From Thermophagus sp052400625 (GTDB taxonomy: Bacteria > Bacteroidota > Bacteroidia > Bacteroidales > Marinilabiliaceae): DNA of 64,000 nt. The DNA lies in assembly GCA_052400625.1 (NCBI GenBank), contig JBQTGH010000003.1; one strand, given 5' to 3'. The stretch's first letter is position 1; each line of letters begins with the position of its first letter. Below the pieces are notes generated by a model, which was not told the origin of the DNA, did not search any database, and was given only the letters and a program-made list of their open reading frames with translations. This document shows positions 35,804 to 44,478 of the stretch, piece by piece. The translations under genes were made by a program, and so were the position numbers.

Positions 35804-35839
35804 CAAAAAAAGGCAATCTCCACAATAGAGACTGCCTTT
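35804..35839 (-). terminator. intrinsic terminator of rpmB-rpmG-DUF4295
   Basis: AAAGGCA-A-TCTC pairs with GAGA-C-TGCCTTT around a 7-nt loop; on the minus strand a seven-base T-run follows. It lies 36 bp after the DUF4295 stop codon and closes the ribosomal protein operon. Confidence 0.85.
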
Positions 35840-35874
35840 CATATTTTGAATTCCCAAGCAATGGGAAAATAAAA

Positions 35875-36027
35875 TTACTTTTTAAAGAAATCCTTTACTT
35901 TATCGTTAGGAACCACTTCCTCATGAAAAGTATAGGAACCGGTTTTGGGGGATTTAACCATTTTAATCACTTTGGTATGTCCTTTCCCTCCACCTTTCTG
36001 TACTGATGCAACTGCTTTCTTGGCCAT
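35875..36027 (-). CDS. DUF4295 small basic protein
   Basis: 50 aa, very basic at the N-terminus (MAKKAVASVQKGGGKGHTKV) and ending KDFFKK. It is the conserved small protein that follows rpmB-rpmG in Bacteroidota and is annotated as DUF4295; a ribosome-associated role is likely by context but not shown. It lies 12 bp after rpmG. In many relatives ftsY comes next; here a terminator and a gene-poor region follow instead. Confidence 0.88.
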   Translation of the reverse strand: MAKKAVASVQKGGGKGHTKVIKMVKSPKTGSYTFHEEVVPNDKVKDFFKK

Positions 36028-36039
36028 GGTTTATAGATT

Positions 36040-36228
36040 TTATTTAATTTCCCGATGAATGGTATAACGTTTTAGAATGGGGTTATACTTTTTCAGTTCA
36101 AGACGATCCGGATGGTTTTTACGGTTTTTCGTAGTAATATATCTCGAAGTTCCGGGCATTCCGCTGTCTTTATGTTCGGTGCATTCCAAAATAACTTGCA
36201 CGCGATTTCCTTTTCCTTTTTTTGCCAT
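36040..36228 (-). CDS. rpmG: 50S ribosomal protein L33
   Basis: 62 aa. Motifs are RVQVILECTEHK, the GTSRYITTKNRKNHPDRLELKKY core (shown here in part as YITTKNRKNHPDRLELKKY) and the ending YTIHREIK. It is a short basic protein of the large subunit. Zinc-binding Cys pairs of some L33 proteins are absent, so it is the Cys-free type. It lies 17 bp after rpmB. Confidence 0.95.
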   Translation of the reverse strand: MAKKGKGNRVQVILECTEHKDSGMPGTSRYITTKNRKNHPDRLELKKYNPILKRYTIHREIK

Positions 36229-36245
36229 GATTTACCCTCCGTTTT

Positions 36246-36488
36246 TTAATAATTAGAAATAAAACCTTTCTTTTTGGCTGAATCAAGCGCTGATTTCAAT
36301 CCCAGCTTATTTATCAGCCTGAGTCCTGCAGCAGAGACCTTCAGGGTAATCCAGCGATCTTCTTCAGGCAAATAGAACCTTTTCTTTAAAAGATTGGGAT
36401 TAAACCTTCTCTTAGTTCTTCTTTTTGAATGGGAAACATTGTTTCCAACCTGAAAGCTTTTTCCTGTTATTTCACAAACTTTTGACAT
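36246..36488 (-). CDS. rpmB: 50S ribosomal protein L28
   Basis: 80 aa. It begins MSKVCEITGKSFQVGNNVSH and continues SKRRTKRRFNPNL, a family signature, then the typical ITLKVSAAGLRLINKLG. It is the first gene of the rpmB-rpmG-DUF4295 operon, with a promoter at 36527-36557. Confidence 0.96.
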   Translation of the reverse strand: MSKVCEITGKSFQVGNNVSHSKRRTKRRFNPNLLKKRFYLPEEDRWITLKVSAAGLRLINKLGLKSALDSAKKKGFISNY

Positions 36489-36526
36489 TGCTCAACCGTT
36501 TTTCGATACGTTTTTCAAACAGAGCG

Positions 36527-36557
36527 CAAAATACGGCATTTTTCTGAAAATAAACAA
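36527..36557 (-). promoter_or_regulatory. candidate promoter of rpmB operon
   Basis: On the minus strand TTG (36555-36557, within TTTG), a 21-bp spacer and TATTTTG (36527-36533) approximate the Bacteroidota consensus; the -7 box has one base fewer than TAnnTTTG. Confidence 0.5.
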
Positions 36558-36698
36558 ACATTTTGTGCTATATTTTGCGTGTAGAACAAAGATTTGTAAT
36601 AATTTTTACCATTCCCTCTCCTGCCATTCCGTATCATTTTCCACAAAGTACACTAAAAATATTAAATCAGGTCAAGAACCTTTAAGCATGATCTTGCA

Positions 36699-37946
36699 TT
36701 AAAGCATCCCGGCTCGCATCAACTGCATCAATTCAATCAATGCCGTTTCGGAAGTACGAATGATATTCCGTTCCCTGTTATTACCAAACCGAAAACATTT
36801 GCTGATCATTTTTTGATCCGGCCCGGCCCAGGCGATCCATACTGTTCCCACCGGCTTCTCGTCGCTACCGCCTCCCGGCCCTGCTATTCCGGAAGTAGCA
36901 ATGGCATAATCAGTACCGGCTATTTTTCGGGCCCCCATCGCCATCTGTTCCACCACGGATTGGCTGACAGCACCATATTTTTCCAGATCGTCGGGGCGAA
37001 CCCCCAGAACAGCGGCTTTTAGCTCATTGGAATAAGTCACCATACTTCCTTTAAAGTAGTTCGAACAACCGGGTATGGATGTGATCAAATGAGCGAGGTA
37101 TCCGCCGGAACAACTCTCGGCTATGGCCAGCGATTTTCCTGTTGTTCCGAAGTAGTTTCCAAACATTTCGGCAACAGGCAGGTCCTCATCGCCATAAATA
37201 TTATCCCCTACAATGTCATAAAGTCCCCGAAGGGCCTCATCAATGTAATTTTCAAGCAATTGGTTATCCCGCCCTCGGGCCGTAAGTCTCAGTCTGATCC
37301 GGCCCGGAGCCGGCAAATAGGCCAGCTTCACCTCTTCGGGTAATTGATTTTCCCATTCGGAGAGCCGCTCGGCCAAATCTGCTTCCGTAATGTTGTAAAC
37401 CAGAATGGTTTCATGAATGATATAACCGGTATCCAATTTCTCTTTGAGTTTGGGAATAATGCTGTGCGTCATGGCATACTTCATCTCGGAAGGCACGCCG
37501 GGCATCGAAACCACCACTTCCTTCTTTTTCTCAAACCACATCACAGGTGCTGTTCCCATGGGATTGCGAATGACTTCACAGCTCTCGGGTACCATTGCCT
37601 GACCTTCATTGAGTTTATTTATTTTACAAACACGTCCTTTGAGAAAAGTCTTCATATCGTCATAGACCGCCTGATTAAAAACCAGACGCGTATTAAAGAA
37701 TTCACAAAGCGTTTGTTTGGTAATGTCATCCCGGGTAGGCCCCAACCCACCTGTTATCAAGACAATATCGGCTCTTTGAAAGGCATTCTCCAGAGCCTGA
37801 ATAATTTCATCCTTACGATCTCTTATAGAAGTAATACGAATAACTTCGAAACCGGCTTTATTAAGTTCAGCAGCCATCCAGGCAGAATTGGTATCCACCA
37901 CCTGACCAATTAGCAACTCGTCGCCGATGGTAATAATTTCGATCAT
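36699..37946 (-). CDS. cinA: CinA-family protein (MoCF-like and NMN amidohydrolase domains)
   Basis: 415 aa. The N-terminal MoCF/competence-damage domain has MIEIITIGDELLIGQVVDTN and VLITGGLGPTRDDITKQ. The C-terminal PncC-like domain has AIAESCSGGYLAHLIT and ATSGIAGPGGGSDEKPVGTVW. CinA proteins hydrolyse NMN (deamidation) and the ADP-ribose pyrophosphate link in NAD salvage. Both halves look intact and the length is standard. The gene has its own -7 box at 37984-37991 and lies upstream of the rpmB operon, a common Bacteroidota arrangement. Confidence 0.94.
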   Translation of the reverse strand: MIEIITIGDELLIGQVVDTNSAWMAAELNKAGFEVIRITSIRDRKDEIIQALENAFQRADIVLITGGLGPTRDDITKQTLCEFFNTRLVFNQAVYDDMKTFLKGRVCKINKLNEGQAMVPESCEVIRNPMGTAPVMWFEKKKEVVVSMPGVPSEMKYAMTHSIIPKLKEKLDTGYIIHETILVYNITEADLAERLSEWENQLPEEVKLAYLPAPGRIRLRLTARGRDNQLLENYIDEALRGLYDIVGDNIYGDEDLPVAEMFGNYFGTTGKSLAIAESCSGGYLAHLITSIPGCSNYFKGSMVTYSNELKAAVLGVRPDDLEKYGAVSQSVVEQMAMGARKIAGTDYAIATSGIAGPGGGSDEKPVGTVWIAWAGPDQKMISKCFRFGNNRERNIIRTSETALIELMQLMRAGML

Positions 37947-37983
37947 GGAACTATCATTTTTGGAAAGAAAAATTCAGAAAAGG

Positions 37984-37991
37984 CAAAGATA
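37984..37991 (-). promoter_or_regulatory. -7 box for cinA
   Basis: TATCTTTG on the minus strand is a perfect TAnnTTTG box, 38 bp before the cinA ATG. No TTG occurs at the usual 19-21 bp spacing. Confidence 0.5.
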
Positions 37992-38067
37992 ATGGTTTTA
38001 AAGAGGTTCTGTTCTGACAACAGCCAATATTTTTGCCTCCCTAACAGACATCTTACGTTGCAAACGA

Positions 38068-38847
38068 TTAGAAATCCAACAGGGTATCTGCCTTGCGGAC
38101 AAAGACATCGTCGGGGTATCTGATATCCGTGAGATATAATCCGTGCGAAGGAGCAGATGTTCCCGCCTGGCCACGACTCTTAGCTTCAATAATTTCACAA
38201 AACCGATCGACCGAAACTCTGCCTCTCCCCACATCCAGTAAAGTTCCCACAACGGCCCTAACCATATTCCTGAGAAATCGGTCGGCACTGATAACAAAAA
38301 CACACCTATTGTTTCGTCTCTCCCAGAAGGCCTCTTCAATTGTGCAAATATTGGTTTTGTTACCCCCATGCAGGCGAGCAAAGCTGGTGAAGTCGGAATA
38401 GTCTTTTAGCTTCTCTGCGGCCTGATTCATAATCTCTAAGTTGGGGACAAACCACGGCCGATAAGCCAAATGGGCCAAGAAAGGGTTCTTTTGCAATGTG
38501 AGATGGTATTCGTAAGTTCTGCGAATGGCATTAAACCGGCTGTGAGCGTCATCAGCCACCCTTGAAACAGAAAAAATGGTTATGGCGGAAGGCAACATAC
38601 CATTTAATTTTTGAACTAAAACATTCTCTTCCATCGGGAGCTCTCCGTCCCCATCGAAATGAGCCACAAAATAGGAAGCATGTACACCGGCATCGGTTCT
38701 GCCTGCACCGGTAAGCGCAACGGGGAAACGCAACAAGGTAGAAAGGGTGTTCTCAAGCGTTTCCTGGATGGTAACACCATTGGGTTGTTTCTGCCATCCG
38801 TGAAAATCTTTTCCGAAATATGCCAGTTCGAGAAAATATCTGGACAT
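38068..38847 (-). CDS. truA: tRNA pseudouridine synthase A
   Basis: 259 aa. It modifies uridines 38-40 of tRNA anticodon arms. Motifs are YFLELAYFGKDFHGWQKQ, the catalytic GAGRTDAGVHA with the essential Asp, and FLRNMVRAVVGTLLDVGRG. Length and motif positions are standard. It stands between cinA and unrelated plus-strand genes. Confidence 0.95.
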   Translation of the reverse strand: MSRYFLELAYFGKDFHGWQKQPNGVTIQETLENTLSTLLRFPVALTGAGRTDAGVHASYFVAHFDGDGELPMEENVLVQKLNGMLPSAITIFSVSRVADDAHSRFNAIRRTYEYHLTLQKNPFLAHLAYRPWFVPNLEIMNQAAEKLKDYSDFTSFARLHGGNKTNICTIEEAFWERRNNRCVFVISADRFLRNMVRAVVGTLLDVGRGRVSVDRFCEIIEAKSRGQAGTSAPSHGLYLTDIRYPDDVFVRKADTLLDF

Positions 38848-39170
38848 AGGTTTTCAATCCTTTTAGTTTCTGTTGCAAAGAAACAGAATCCTGACCAATT
38901 TTAAACAACAATTCCGGCGGATTCAGAAATCCATTGACACTTCTTCCTCCATTTTGTATCTTAAGAATCCAAATTATTCACCCTCTATAAAACTATATTT
39001 ACATGACTACAAACAAATTACACCACAACAACACCTATCCAAGAACGAGCTCTTCAATGTATCGGAAAAGCAGATAAACATTCCGTAATCATCAAAACCA
39101 AAGTATCCGTCAGAATTATTGGGGTTTGTATCGTCAACCCTGTAATATTAACCATAAAAAACAGCAAAAC
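38848..39170. other. gene-free divergent region
   Basis: About 320 bp between divergent truA and the small conserved protein. No gene, hairpin or clear promoter pair was seen. Confidence 0.5.
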
Positions 39171-39599
39171 ATGAAACGACAAGTTGGCATTTGGATGGAC
39201 ACCAACAAAGCAGTAATGGTGAGTTTATCAGATGGAAAAGAGGAAAAAATTCTGACCATTGAATCTGATGTAGAATTACGATCGCACAACCCTCGGGAAG
39301 CGAAACCGGGCTCCAGAACCGGGACCGTACTCGTGGATGTCAATAAAAAAATGACGCAGCGAAAAAATCAGCAACTGCGTGAGTATTATGAAAAAGTACT
39401 TCAATCAATCAATCCTGATACGACAGAAATTTTTATATTTGGACCATCCAACACCAAAAAACATTTTGAAAAAGAGCTAAAAAAACATTCATTGTTTTGC
39501 TCGGTAAAACTGGTCACAGAAACCGCCGATAAAATGACCCAACGGCAAATGATAGCCAAAATCAAAAAACATTTCCAACACAATGGGATCAAAAGCTAA
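39171..39599 (+). CDS. conserved small protein of unknown function (eRF1/Rossmann-like)
   Basis: 142 aa from ATG 39171 (the open frame extends to 39126). A beta-strand start (RQVGIWMDTNKAVMVSL) is followed by a charged middle with QRKNQQLREYYEKV and then TTEIFIFGPSNTKKHFEKEL, whose IFGPxxxKxxFEKEL pattern recalls the C-terminal domain of eRF1/Pelota-like proteins; TADKMTQRQMIAKIKKHF closes it. Similar proteins occur across Bacteroidota and Proteobacteria without a known role. No signal peptide: cytosolic. Its last 17 bp overlap the start of the next gene in another frame. Confidence 0.65.
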   Translation: MKRQVGIWMDTNKAVMVSLSDGKEEKILTIESDVELRSHNPREAKPGSRTGTVLVDVNKKMTQRKNQQLREYYEKVLQSINPDTTEIFIFGPSNTKKHFEKELKKHSLFCSVKLVTETADKMTQRQMIAKIKKHFQHNGIKS

Positions 39600-40356
39600 C
39601 TTATTCTTTTTTTCGGAAAACCTCAAAAACGTTGGGGGAAAAGATGTTCCTGGACTATTCCGGGGCATCTTTTTTCTCTTTCTTTTATTATGTTCCAATA
39701 TTATGTTGCACGCAGATGATCCAACCTATAAGGAAGAACGGGAAGCCATGGTGCGCTCACAGATAAAAGCCAGAGGTATTAAATCTGAAGCCGTTTTAAA
39801 AGCCATGCAAACAGTGCCTCGTCACTTGTTTGTCCCTTACAATATGCGCGAGTATGCCTATACCGATCGGCCGCTACAAATAGGATTTGACCAAACCATT
39901 TCTCAACCCTACATAGTGGCCTATATGACCGAGGCATTAAACATTAAACCCGGAGATAAAGTACTGGAAATAGGCACAGGATCGGGCTATCAAGCCGCTG
40001 TATTATCCGCCATAGGGGCAGAAGTTTATTCCATTGAAATCATCCCCAAACTGGCGGAAATGGCTCAGGAAAACCTGCGTAACAACGGATATACCAATGT
40101 CCAAGTAAAATGTGGCAATGGCTATAATGGGTGGCCTGAAGAAGCACCATTCGACGCCATCATTATCACCGCAGCACCGGAGACCATTCCTCAAACATTA
40201 ATAGACCAGCTTAAAACAGGGGGAATCATGATTCTACCGGTTGGACCGGTTCATAGTGTTCAAACCCTGAAAAAAGTTGTCAAAAAACCCCATGGAATCA
40301 AACAAACAACGCTTCTGCCCGTACGCTTTGTTCCCATGATAAAATCGTACCACTAA
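39583..40356 (+). CDS. pcm: exported protein-L-isoaspartate O-methyltransferase
   Basis: 257 aa. PIMT methylates isoaspartyl residues in aged proteins using S-adenosylmethionine and starts their repair. An N-terminal hydrophobic segment (GIFFLFLLLCSNIMLHADD) looks like a signal peptide, so this form is periplasmic or membrane-bound. The methyltransferase domain has the AdoMet motif VLEIGTGSGYQAAVLSAIG, preceded by IGFDQTISQPYIVAYM, and the ending LLPVRFVPM. It overlaps the upstream gene by 17 bp. A second exported repair enzyme, MsrA, is close by on the other strand. Confidence 0.88.
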   Translation: MGSKANLFFFSENLKNVGGKDVPGLFRGIFFLFLLLCSNIMLHADDPTYKEEREAMVRSQIKARGIKSEAVLKAMQTVPRHLFVPYNMREYAYTDRPLQIGFDQTISQPYIVAYMTEALNIKPGDKVLEIGTGSGYQAAVLSAIGAEVYSIEIIPKLAEMAQENLRNNGYTNVQVKCGNGYNGWPEEAPFDAIIITAAPETIPQTLIDQLKTGGIMILPVGPVHSVQTLKKVVKKPHGIKQTTLLPVRFVPMIKSYH

Positions 40357-40453
40357 AATCTATCAGATTGTCATAAGACCAGGGATTCAAACCAAGATAA
40401 GAAACTTACTTTCAGTGATTTTTTTTTTTAAACAAAGCACATTCAATTTACTC

Positions 40454-40978
40454 ATGGACTGGGAATATCAGCTAGATCACCTTTTTGAAGAAGTCAACAA
40501 ACAAGAAATTATACTTTTCCTATCCAAACATCCGGAAGAAATCCCCAAACTGATAAAAACCATTAACCATTCACCCGAAAAAAGAGCGTGGCGAACCGCC
40601 TGGATCATCGACCTATTATACCGGGATGAGCCGGCATTGGTGACTCCTTATTTGGCGGACTTACGAACCATTCTCAAAGCGACCCCGTTCAACGGAGTTC
40701 GGCGCTCTCTGCTCAAAATCATCAATAGTCAGAAAGCGATTTCGATCGAAGATGGTGAATTGTTAGACAAATGTTTCCAATGGATCATTTCCCCTGCTGT
40801 TCCAACAGCAGTAAGAGCTCATGCCATGCAATATGCCATCAATCTCTTACCCTCCTACCCGGAATTAAAAAATGAGTTACAACTATGTCTTCAGACGGCC
40901 CTTCATGACGAAAAAAAAGGAATTAAAGCCAAGGCACGTAATTTGCTGAAGCAAATCAGCCGTATGCCTCATGCCTGA
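40454..40978 (+). CDS. HEAT-repeat-like helical protein
   Basis: 174 aa from ATG 40454 (the open frame to 40415 starts in a poly-T stretch). Predicted all-helical with repeated helix pairs (EIILFLSKHPEEIPKLI, AWRTAWIIDLL, VRRSLLKIIN, VRAHAMQYAINLL), similar to HEAT/ARM solenoids. No signal peptide or catalytic motif. Function unknown; such small HEAT proteins act as scaffolds. It lies between pcm and convergent msrA. Confidence 0.6.
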   Translation: MDWEYQLDHLFEEVNKQEIILFLSKHPEEIPKLIKTINHSPEKRAWRTAWIIDLLYRDEPALVTPYLADLRTILKATPFNGVRRSLLKIINSQKAISIEDGELLDKCFQWIISPAVPTAVRAHAMQYAINLLPSYPELKNELQLCLQTALHDEKKGIKAKARNLLKQISRMPHA

Positions 40979-40997
40979 AGATGCCCTTGGCAACGAA

Positions 40998-41603
40998 CTA
41001 TTTGAGCTTTTCTTTAAATCGTTCTCTGAATTTCTTCATTTTGGGATTAATTACCACCTGGCAATATGATTGTGAAGGATTATTTTCATAATAGTCCTGA
41101 TGATAATCTTCCGCAACATAAAATGGCGCTTCCGGTGTCAAGGCAGTAACAATGGGGTCGGAAAAAACCTTACTGTTTTCAAGATCTGCAATCATATTCT
41201 CAGCAGTATTTTTTTGCTGATCATCATGATAAAAAATGACAGAACGATATTGCTCGCCCACATCGCCTCCCTGACGGTTGAGTGTTGTAGGATCATGCAC
41301 TGAAAAAAATATGGTGAGCAATTCTGCATAAGAAATAATCTCCGGATTGAAATGAATTCGAACCACCTCGGCATGACCTGTCAACCCGCTACAAACTTCC
41401 TTGTAGGTGGGGTTCGGCACCTTTCCGCCGCAGTATCCCGATTCCACTTTTTCAACGCCGCGAACGCCATCAAAAATAGCTTCCATACACCAAAAACAAC
41501 CACCCCCCAGGGTGGCAACTTCATGAGCCGAATTATTTGAACTTTGTGTCATACCCATAAATATAAAATTGAAAAAGATGATTATTGCAAATATACGCTT
41601 CAT
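40998..41603 (-). CDS. msrA: exported peptide-methionine (S)-S-oxide reductase MsrA
   Basis: 201 aa from ATG 41603. MsrA reduces S-methionine sulfoxide in oxidised proteins. An N-terminal hydrophobic segment (FAIIIFFNFIFMGMTQS) suggests export to the periplasm. The nucleophile is the Cys of GGGCFWCMEA, followed by VESGYCGG, NPTYKEVCSGLTGHAE and YHQDYYENN. Motif Cys residues are present for thiol recycling. It is convergent with the plus-strand pcm/HEAT genes, and the neighbourhood looks like an envelope protein-repair group. Confidence 0.93.
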   Translation of the reverse strand: MKRIFAIIIFFNFIFMGMTQSSNNSAHEVATLGGGCFWCMEAIFDGVRGVEKVESGYCGGKVPNPTYKEVCSGLTGHAEVVRIHFNPEIISYAELLTIFFSVHDPTTLNRQGGDVGEQYRSVIFYHDDQQKNTAENMIADLENSKVFSDPIVTALTPEAPFYVAEDYHQDYYENNPSQSYCQVVINPKMKKFRERFKEKLK

Positions 41604-41757
41604 TGGTATAAAATTAAATTGTTTATCAATGGAACCCACAAAAATGATCAATTCTCCTAGTGGCAAATTTTATTTTTTACAATTCGCACAAAACATCATC
41701 CCTCCATCATTAACGGAACAAAAACATCCGCATAAAGTTTGGATAAAACAGAAGGGG

Positions 41758-41789
41758 TTCCCATTAAGTGCATCAAAAACTTATCTTTG
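41758..41789 (+). promoter_or_regulatory. promoter upstream of ygiQ-like gene
   Basis: TATCTTTG (41782-41789) is a perfect -7 box, with TTC (41758-41760) at the -33 position and 21 bp between. Transcription would begin near 41795, so a start codon before that (GTG 41768) is unlikely. Confidence 0.5.
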
Positions 41790-41800
41790 CACAAAAAAAC

Positions 41801-43687
41801 TTGGAACATCAATATCATATAACCGATTGGCTTCCCACCTCGGCAAAAGAAGTTGAAGCGCATGGATGGGACGAACTGGATGTCATTATATTTTCCGGCG
41901 ATGCCTATATCGATCACCCATCCTTTGGAGGAGCCGTAATAGGGAGGGTATTACTCGACCTGGGCCTTCGCGTAGCAATTGTCCCCCAGCCCAATTGGCG
42001 GGATGACCTTCGTGACTTCCGCAAACTTGGCATTCCCAGATTATTCTTTGCGGTAACAGCGGGCAACATGGATTCCATGGTAAATCATTACACCGCGGGT
42101 AAACGCCTAAGATCGGACGACGCCTACACCCCAGGAGGGAAAGCCGGTTTCCGTCCCGACTATGCCACTGTTGTGTACACAAAAATTCTCAAAGAGTTAT
42201 TCCCGCAAGTTCCGGTGGTTATAGGGGGAATTGAGGCCTCCATGCGTCGATTGACACATTACGACTATTGGAGCGATACGCTAAAGCCCAATATCCTTTC
42301 CTGGTCGGGCGCCGATATGTTGATTTACGGTATGGGTGAAAAACCTGTCAAAAACCTGGTAACGCTTCTGCAAAAAGGTGTTCCGTTGCAAAATCTAACA
42401 ACCCTTCCCCAAACAGCCATACTTCAAAACAAAGAAGAATCACTCCCAAACCATAAAAAATGGAACGATTCAGATATTGAGCTATTCTCTCATGAAGAGT
42501 GTCTGAGCGACAAAATAAAATTTGCCAGAAACTTCAGACACATTGAGGAAGAGTCCAATAAGATGTATCCTTCCCGGCTGCATCAGTGTGTCGGAGACAA
42601 AAGAGTGGTGGTAAACCCTCCCTTTCCACCCTCCAGTGAAAAAGAGACAGATTACGTCTTTGATCTTCCCTACACCAGGCTGCCCCATCCAAGATATAAG
42701 AAGAAAGGAGACATCCCGGCATTTGAGATGATCAAACATTCGGTCACCCTTCACCGTGGCTGTTTCGGTGGTTGCAGTTTCTGCACTATTTCGGCCCACC
42801 AAGGGAAATTTGTTGTGTCACGGTCCGAAAAATCGATTCTTCGCGAAGTAAAAAAGATAACCCAAAGCGAACATTTTAAAGGCTATTTGTCCGATCTGGG
42901 TGGACCAAGTGCCAACATGTATAAGATGAAAGGCAAAGATCTTTCTTTATGTGAGAAGTGTGTCAAGCCATCGTGCATATCGCCAAGAATATGTACCAAT
43001 CTCAACACCTCTCACCGGCCACTGCTCGACATATACAAAAAGGTGGACCAATTGAAAGAAATCAAAAAGTCGTTTATCGGTAGCGGGGTACGCTATGATA
43101 TGTTGATGCAATGCCTCTCGGATAAAAAGAAAGACTCCAGTCTCGAAGAATATCTTATAGAACTTATTACCCGCCATGTTTCGGGACGATTAAAAGTGGC
43201 TCCTGAGCACACTTCTGACCGCGTATTAAAAGCTATGCGCAAGCCTACTTTTTCTTTATTTCATAAGTTTAACGATCTGTTTAACAAGATCAACAAAGAA
43301 AACGGGTTGAATCAGCAGCTCATTCCTTATTTTATTTCAAGTCATCCAGGTTGTGAGGAAAGAGATATGGCTGAACTTGCCATTGAAACCAAAAACCTTA
43401 ACTTTACTCTGGAACAAATTCAAGACTTTACTCCCACCCCTATGACCTTAGCCACAGTAATGTATTACAGCGGTGTAGATCCTTACACCCTAAAAAAAGT
43501 GTATGTGGCACGTACCCGAGAAGAGAAACTTAACCAAAGGCAGTATTTCTTTTGGTATCAACCCCAAAAGAGGCAAGAGTTAGAGAAAAGAATGAAAAGA
43601 GCCGGCTGGCATGACCTTAACCATCGCCTTTTTGCCTCCAAGCCAGGGAAAAGGAATAATTTGAGTAAGCCTCCGCAAAAAAAATAG
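41801..43687 (+). CDS. YgiQ-family radical SAM protein
   Basis: 628 aa from TTG 41801; an upstream GTG at 41768 is in frame but would precede the predicted transcription start. The N-terminal half has ITDWLPTSAKEVE, DVIIFSGDAYIDHPSFG and VVIGGIEASMRR, a cobalamin-like Rossmann region of the UPF0313 family. The [4Fe-4S] motif is HRGCFGGCSFC near residue 320. The protein ends in a basic tail (GKRNNLSKPPQKK). Members have no proven reaction. It is followed 38 bp later by a DUF4197 lipoprotein gene. Confidence 0.9.
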   Translation: MEHQYHITDWLPTSAKEVEAHGWDELDVIIFSGDAYIDHPSFGGAVIGRVLLDLGLRVAIVPQPNWRDDLRDFRKLGIPRLFFAVTAGNMDSMVNHYTAGKRLRSDDAYTPGGKAGFRPDYATVVYTKILKELFPQVPVVIGGIEASMRRLTHYDYWSDTLKPNILSWSGADMLIYGMGEKPVKNLVTLLQKGVPLQNLTTLPQTAILQNKEESLPNHKKWNDSDIELFSHEECLSDKIKFARNFRHIEEESNKMYPSRLHQCVGDKRVVVNPPFPPSSEKETDYVFDLPYTRLPHPRYKKKGDIPAFEMIKHSVTLHRGCFGGCSFCTISAHQGKFVVSRSEKSILREVKKITQSEHFKGYLSDLGGPSANMYKMKGKDLSLCEKCVKPSCISPRICTNLNTSHRPLLDIYKKVDQLKEIKKSFIGSGVRYDMLMQCLSDKKKDSSLEEYLIELITRHVSGRLKVAPEHTSDRVLKAMRKPTFSLFHKFNDLFNKINKENGLNQQLIPYFISSHPGCEERDMAELAIETKNLNFTLEQIQDFTPTPMTLATVMYYSGVDPYTLKKVYVARTREEKLNQRQYFFWYQPQKRQELEKRMKRAGWHDLNHRLFASKPGKRNNLSKPPQKK

Positions 43688-43725
43688 AAATTAGTGATTA
43701 GATGTTAGAATTTTAAAATAAAAGT

Positions 43726-44478
43726 ATGAGAAAATTCGTAGCCTTCATTCCTGTCCTATTAGTATTTACAGCCTGCGCCGAACTATCTCAGGTAGTTAAA
43801 GATATGAATGTTAATCAACCGTTAACCCAAAACGAAGTTATCAGCGGATTAAAGCAAGCGTTGGTGATCGGCGCCGACTCGGCCGCAAAAGAACTTTCCG
43901 GTATCAATGGCTATTATGGCGATGAACGGGTAAAAATTAGCCTGCCACCTCAGGCTCAAACCATCACTCAAAATCTGTCAAAAATACCGGGTGGTGACAA
44001 GATGGTAGAAGACGTTTTGCTACGAATCAATCGTGCTGCTGAAGATGCGGCACGAGATGCTGCCCCCATATTTGCCAACGCCATTTCTAAAATGACCATC
44101 CAGGATGGATTTAAAATTCTCAATGGAAATACCGATGCTGCCACCCAATATCTTAAGATGCAAACATACGATGAGCTGTACAATTTGTATCAACCTAAAA
44201 TAAAAGCCAGCGTGGGAAAAAAACTGGTGGGCAATATATCCACCAGTGATGCCTGGGAAACCCTTACCGGTCAATGGAATCGTATCGCGCACTCCTTCGT
44301 AGGGCAAATGGCTGACCTGGAAAGCGTGGAAGTAGAACTGGACAGGTATCTGACAGAGCAAGCACTGAATGGTCTCTTCGTCAAGTTGGCCATGGAAGAA
44401 GCAGAAATACGTACCAATACTGAAGCCAGAGTTACCGATCTACTTCGTCGGGTATTCGGCCGCGCAAACACCCAATAG
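43726..44478 (+). CDS. DUF4197 lipoprotein
   Basis: 250 aa. Lipobox FTAC (Cys17) follows a short signal peptide. The mature part is helical: SGLKQALVIGADSAAKELSG, then PGGDKMVEDVLLRINRAAEDAA and the Gly-rich TTDGAF-like core as KMTIQDGFKILNGN, typical of DUF4197. Function unknown; likely outer-membrane or periplasmic. The 3' end overlaps the convergent radical SAM gene by 39 bp. Confidence 0.85.
   Translation: MRKFVAFIPVLLVFTACAELSQVVKDMNVNQPLTQNEVISGLKQALVIGADSAAKELSGINGYYGDERVKISLPPQAQTITQNLSKIPGGDKMVEDVLLRINRAAEDAARDAAPIFANAISKMTIQDGFKILNGNTDAATQYLKMQTYDELYNLYQPKIKASVGKKLVGNISTSDAWETLTGQWNRIAHSFVGQMADLESVEVELDRYLTEQALNGLFVKLAMEEAEIRTNTEARVTDLLRRVFGRANTQ

Larger units (their letters stand above)
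34941..35808. other. long gene-poor region
   Basis: About 870 bp without a convincing gene. Open frames at 35258-35554 (plus) and 35619-35861 (minus) show no recognisable features, though the minus frame near 35620-35700 reads as a plausible protein tail and could be a decayed gene. Structures present are a GATTGGG/CCCAATC repeat (35064-35092), the inverted repeat at 35572-35620 and the strong hairpin at 35708-35747. Confidence 0.55.
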
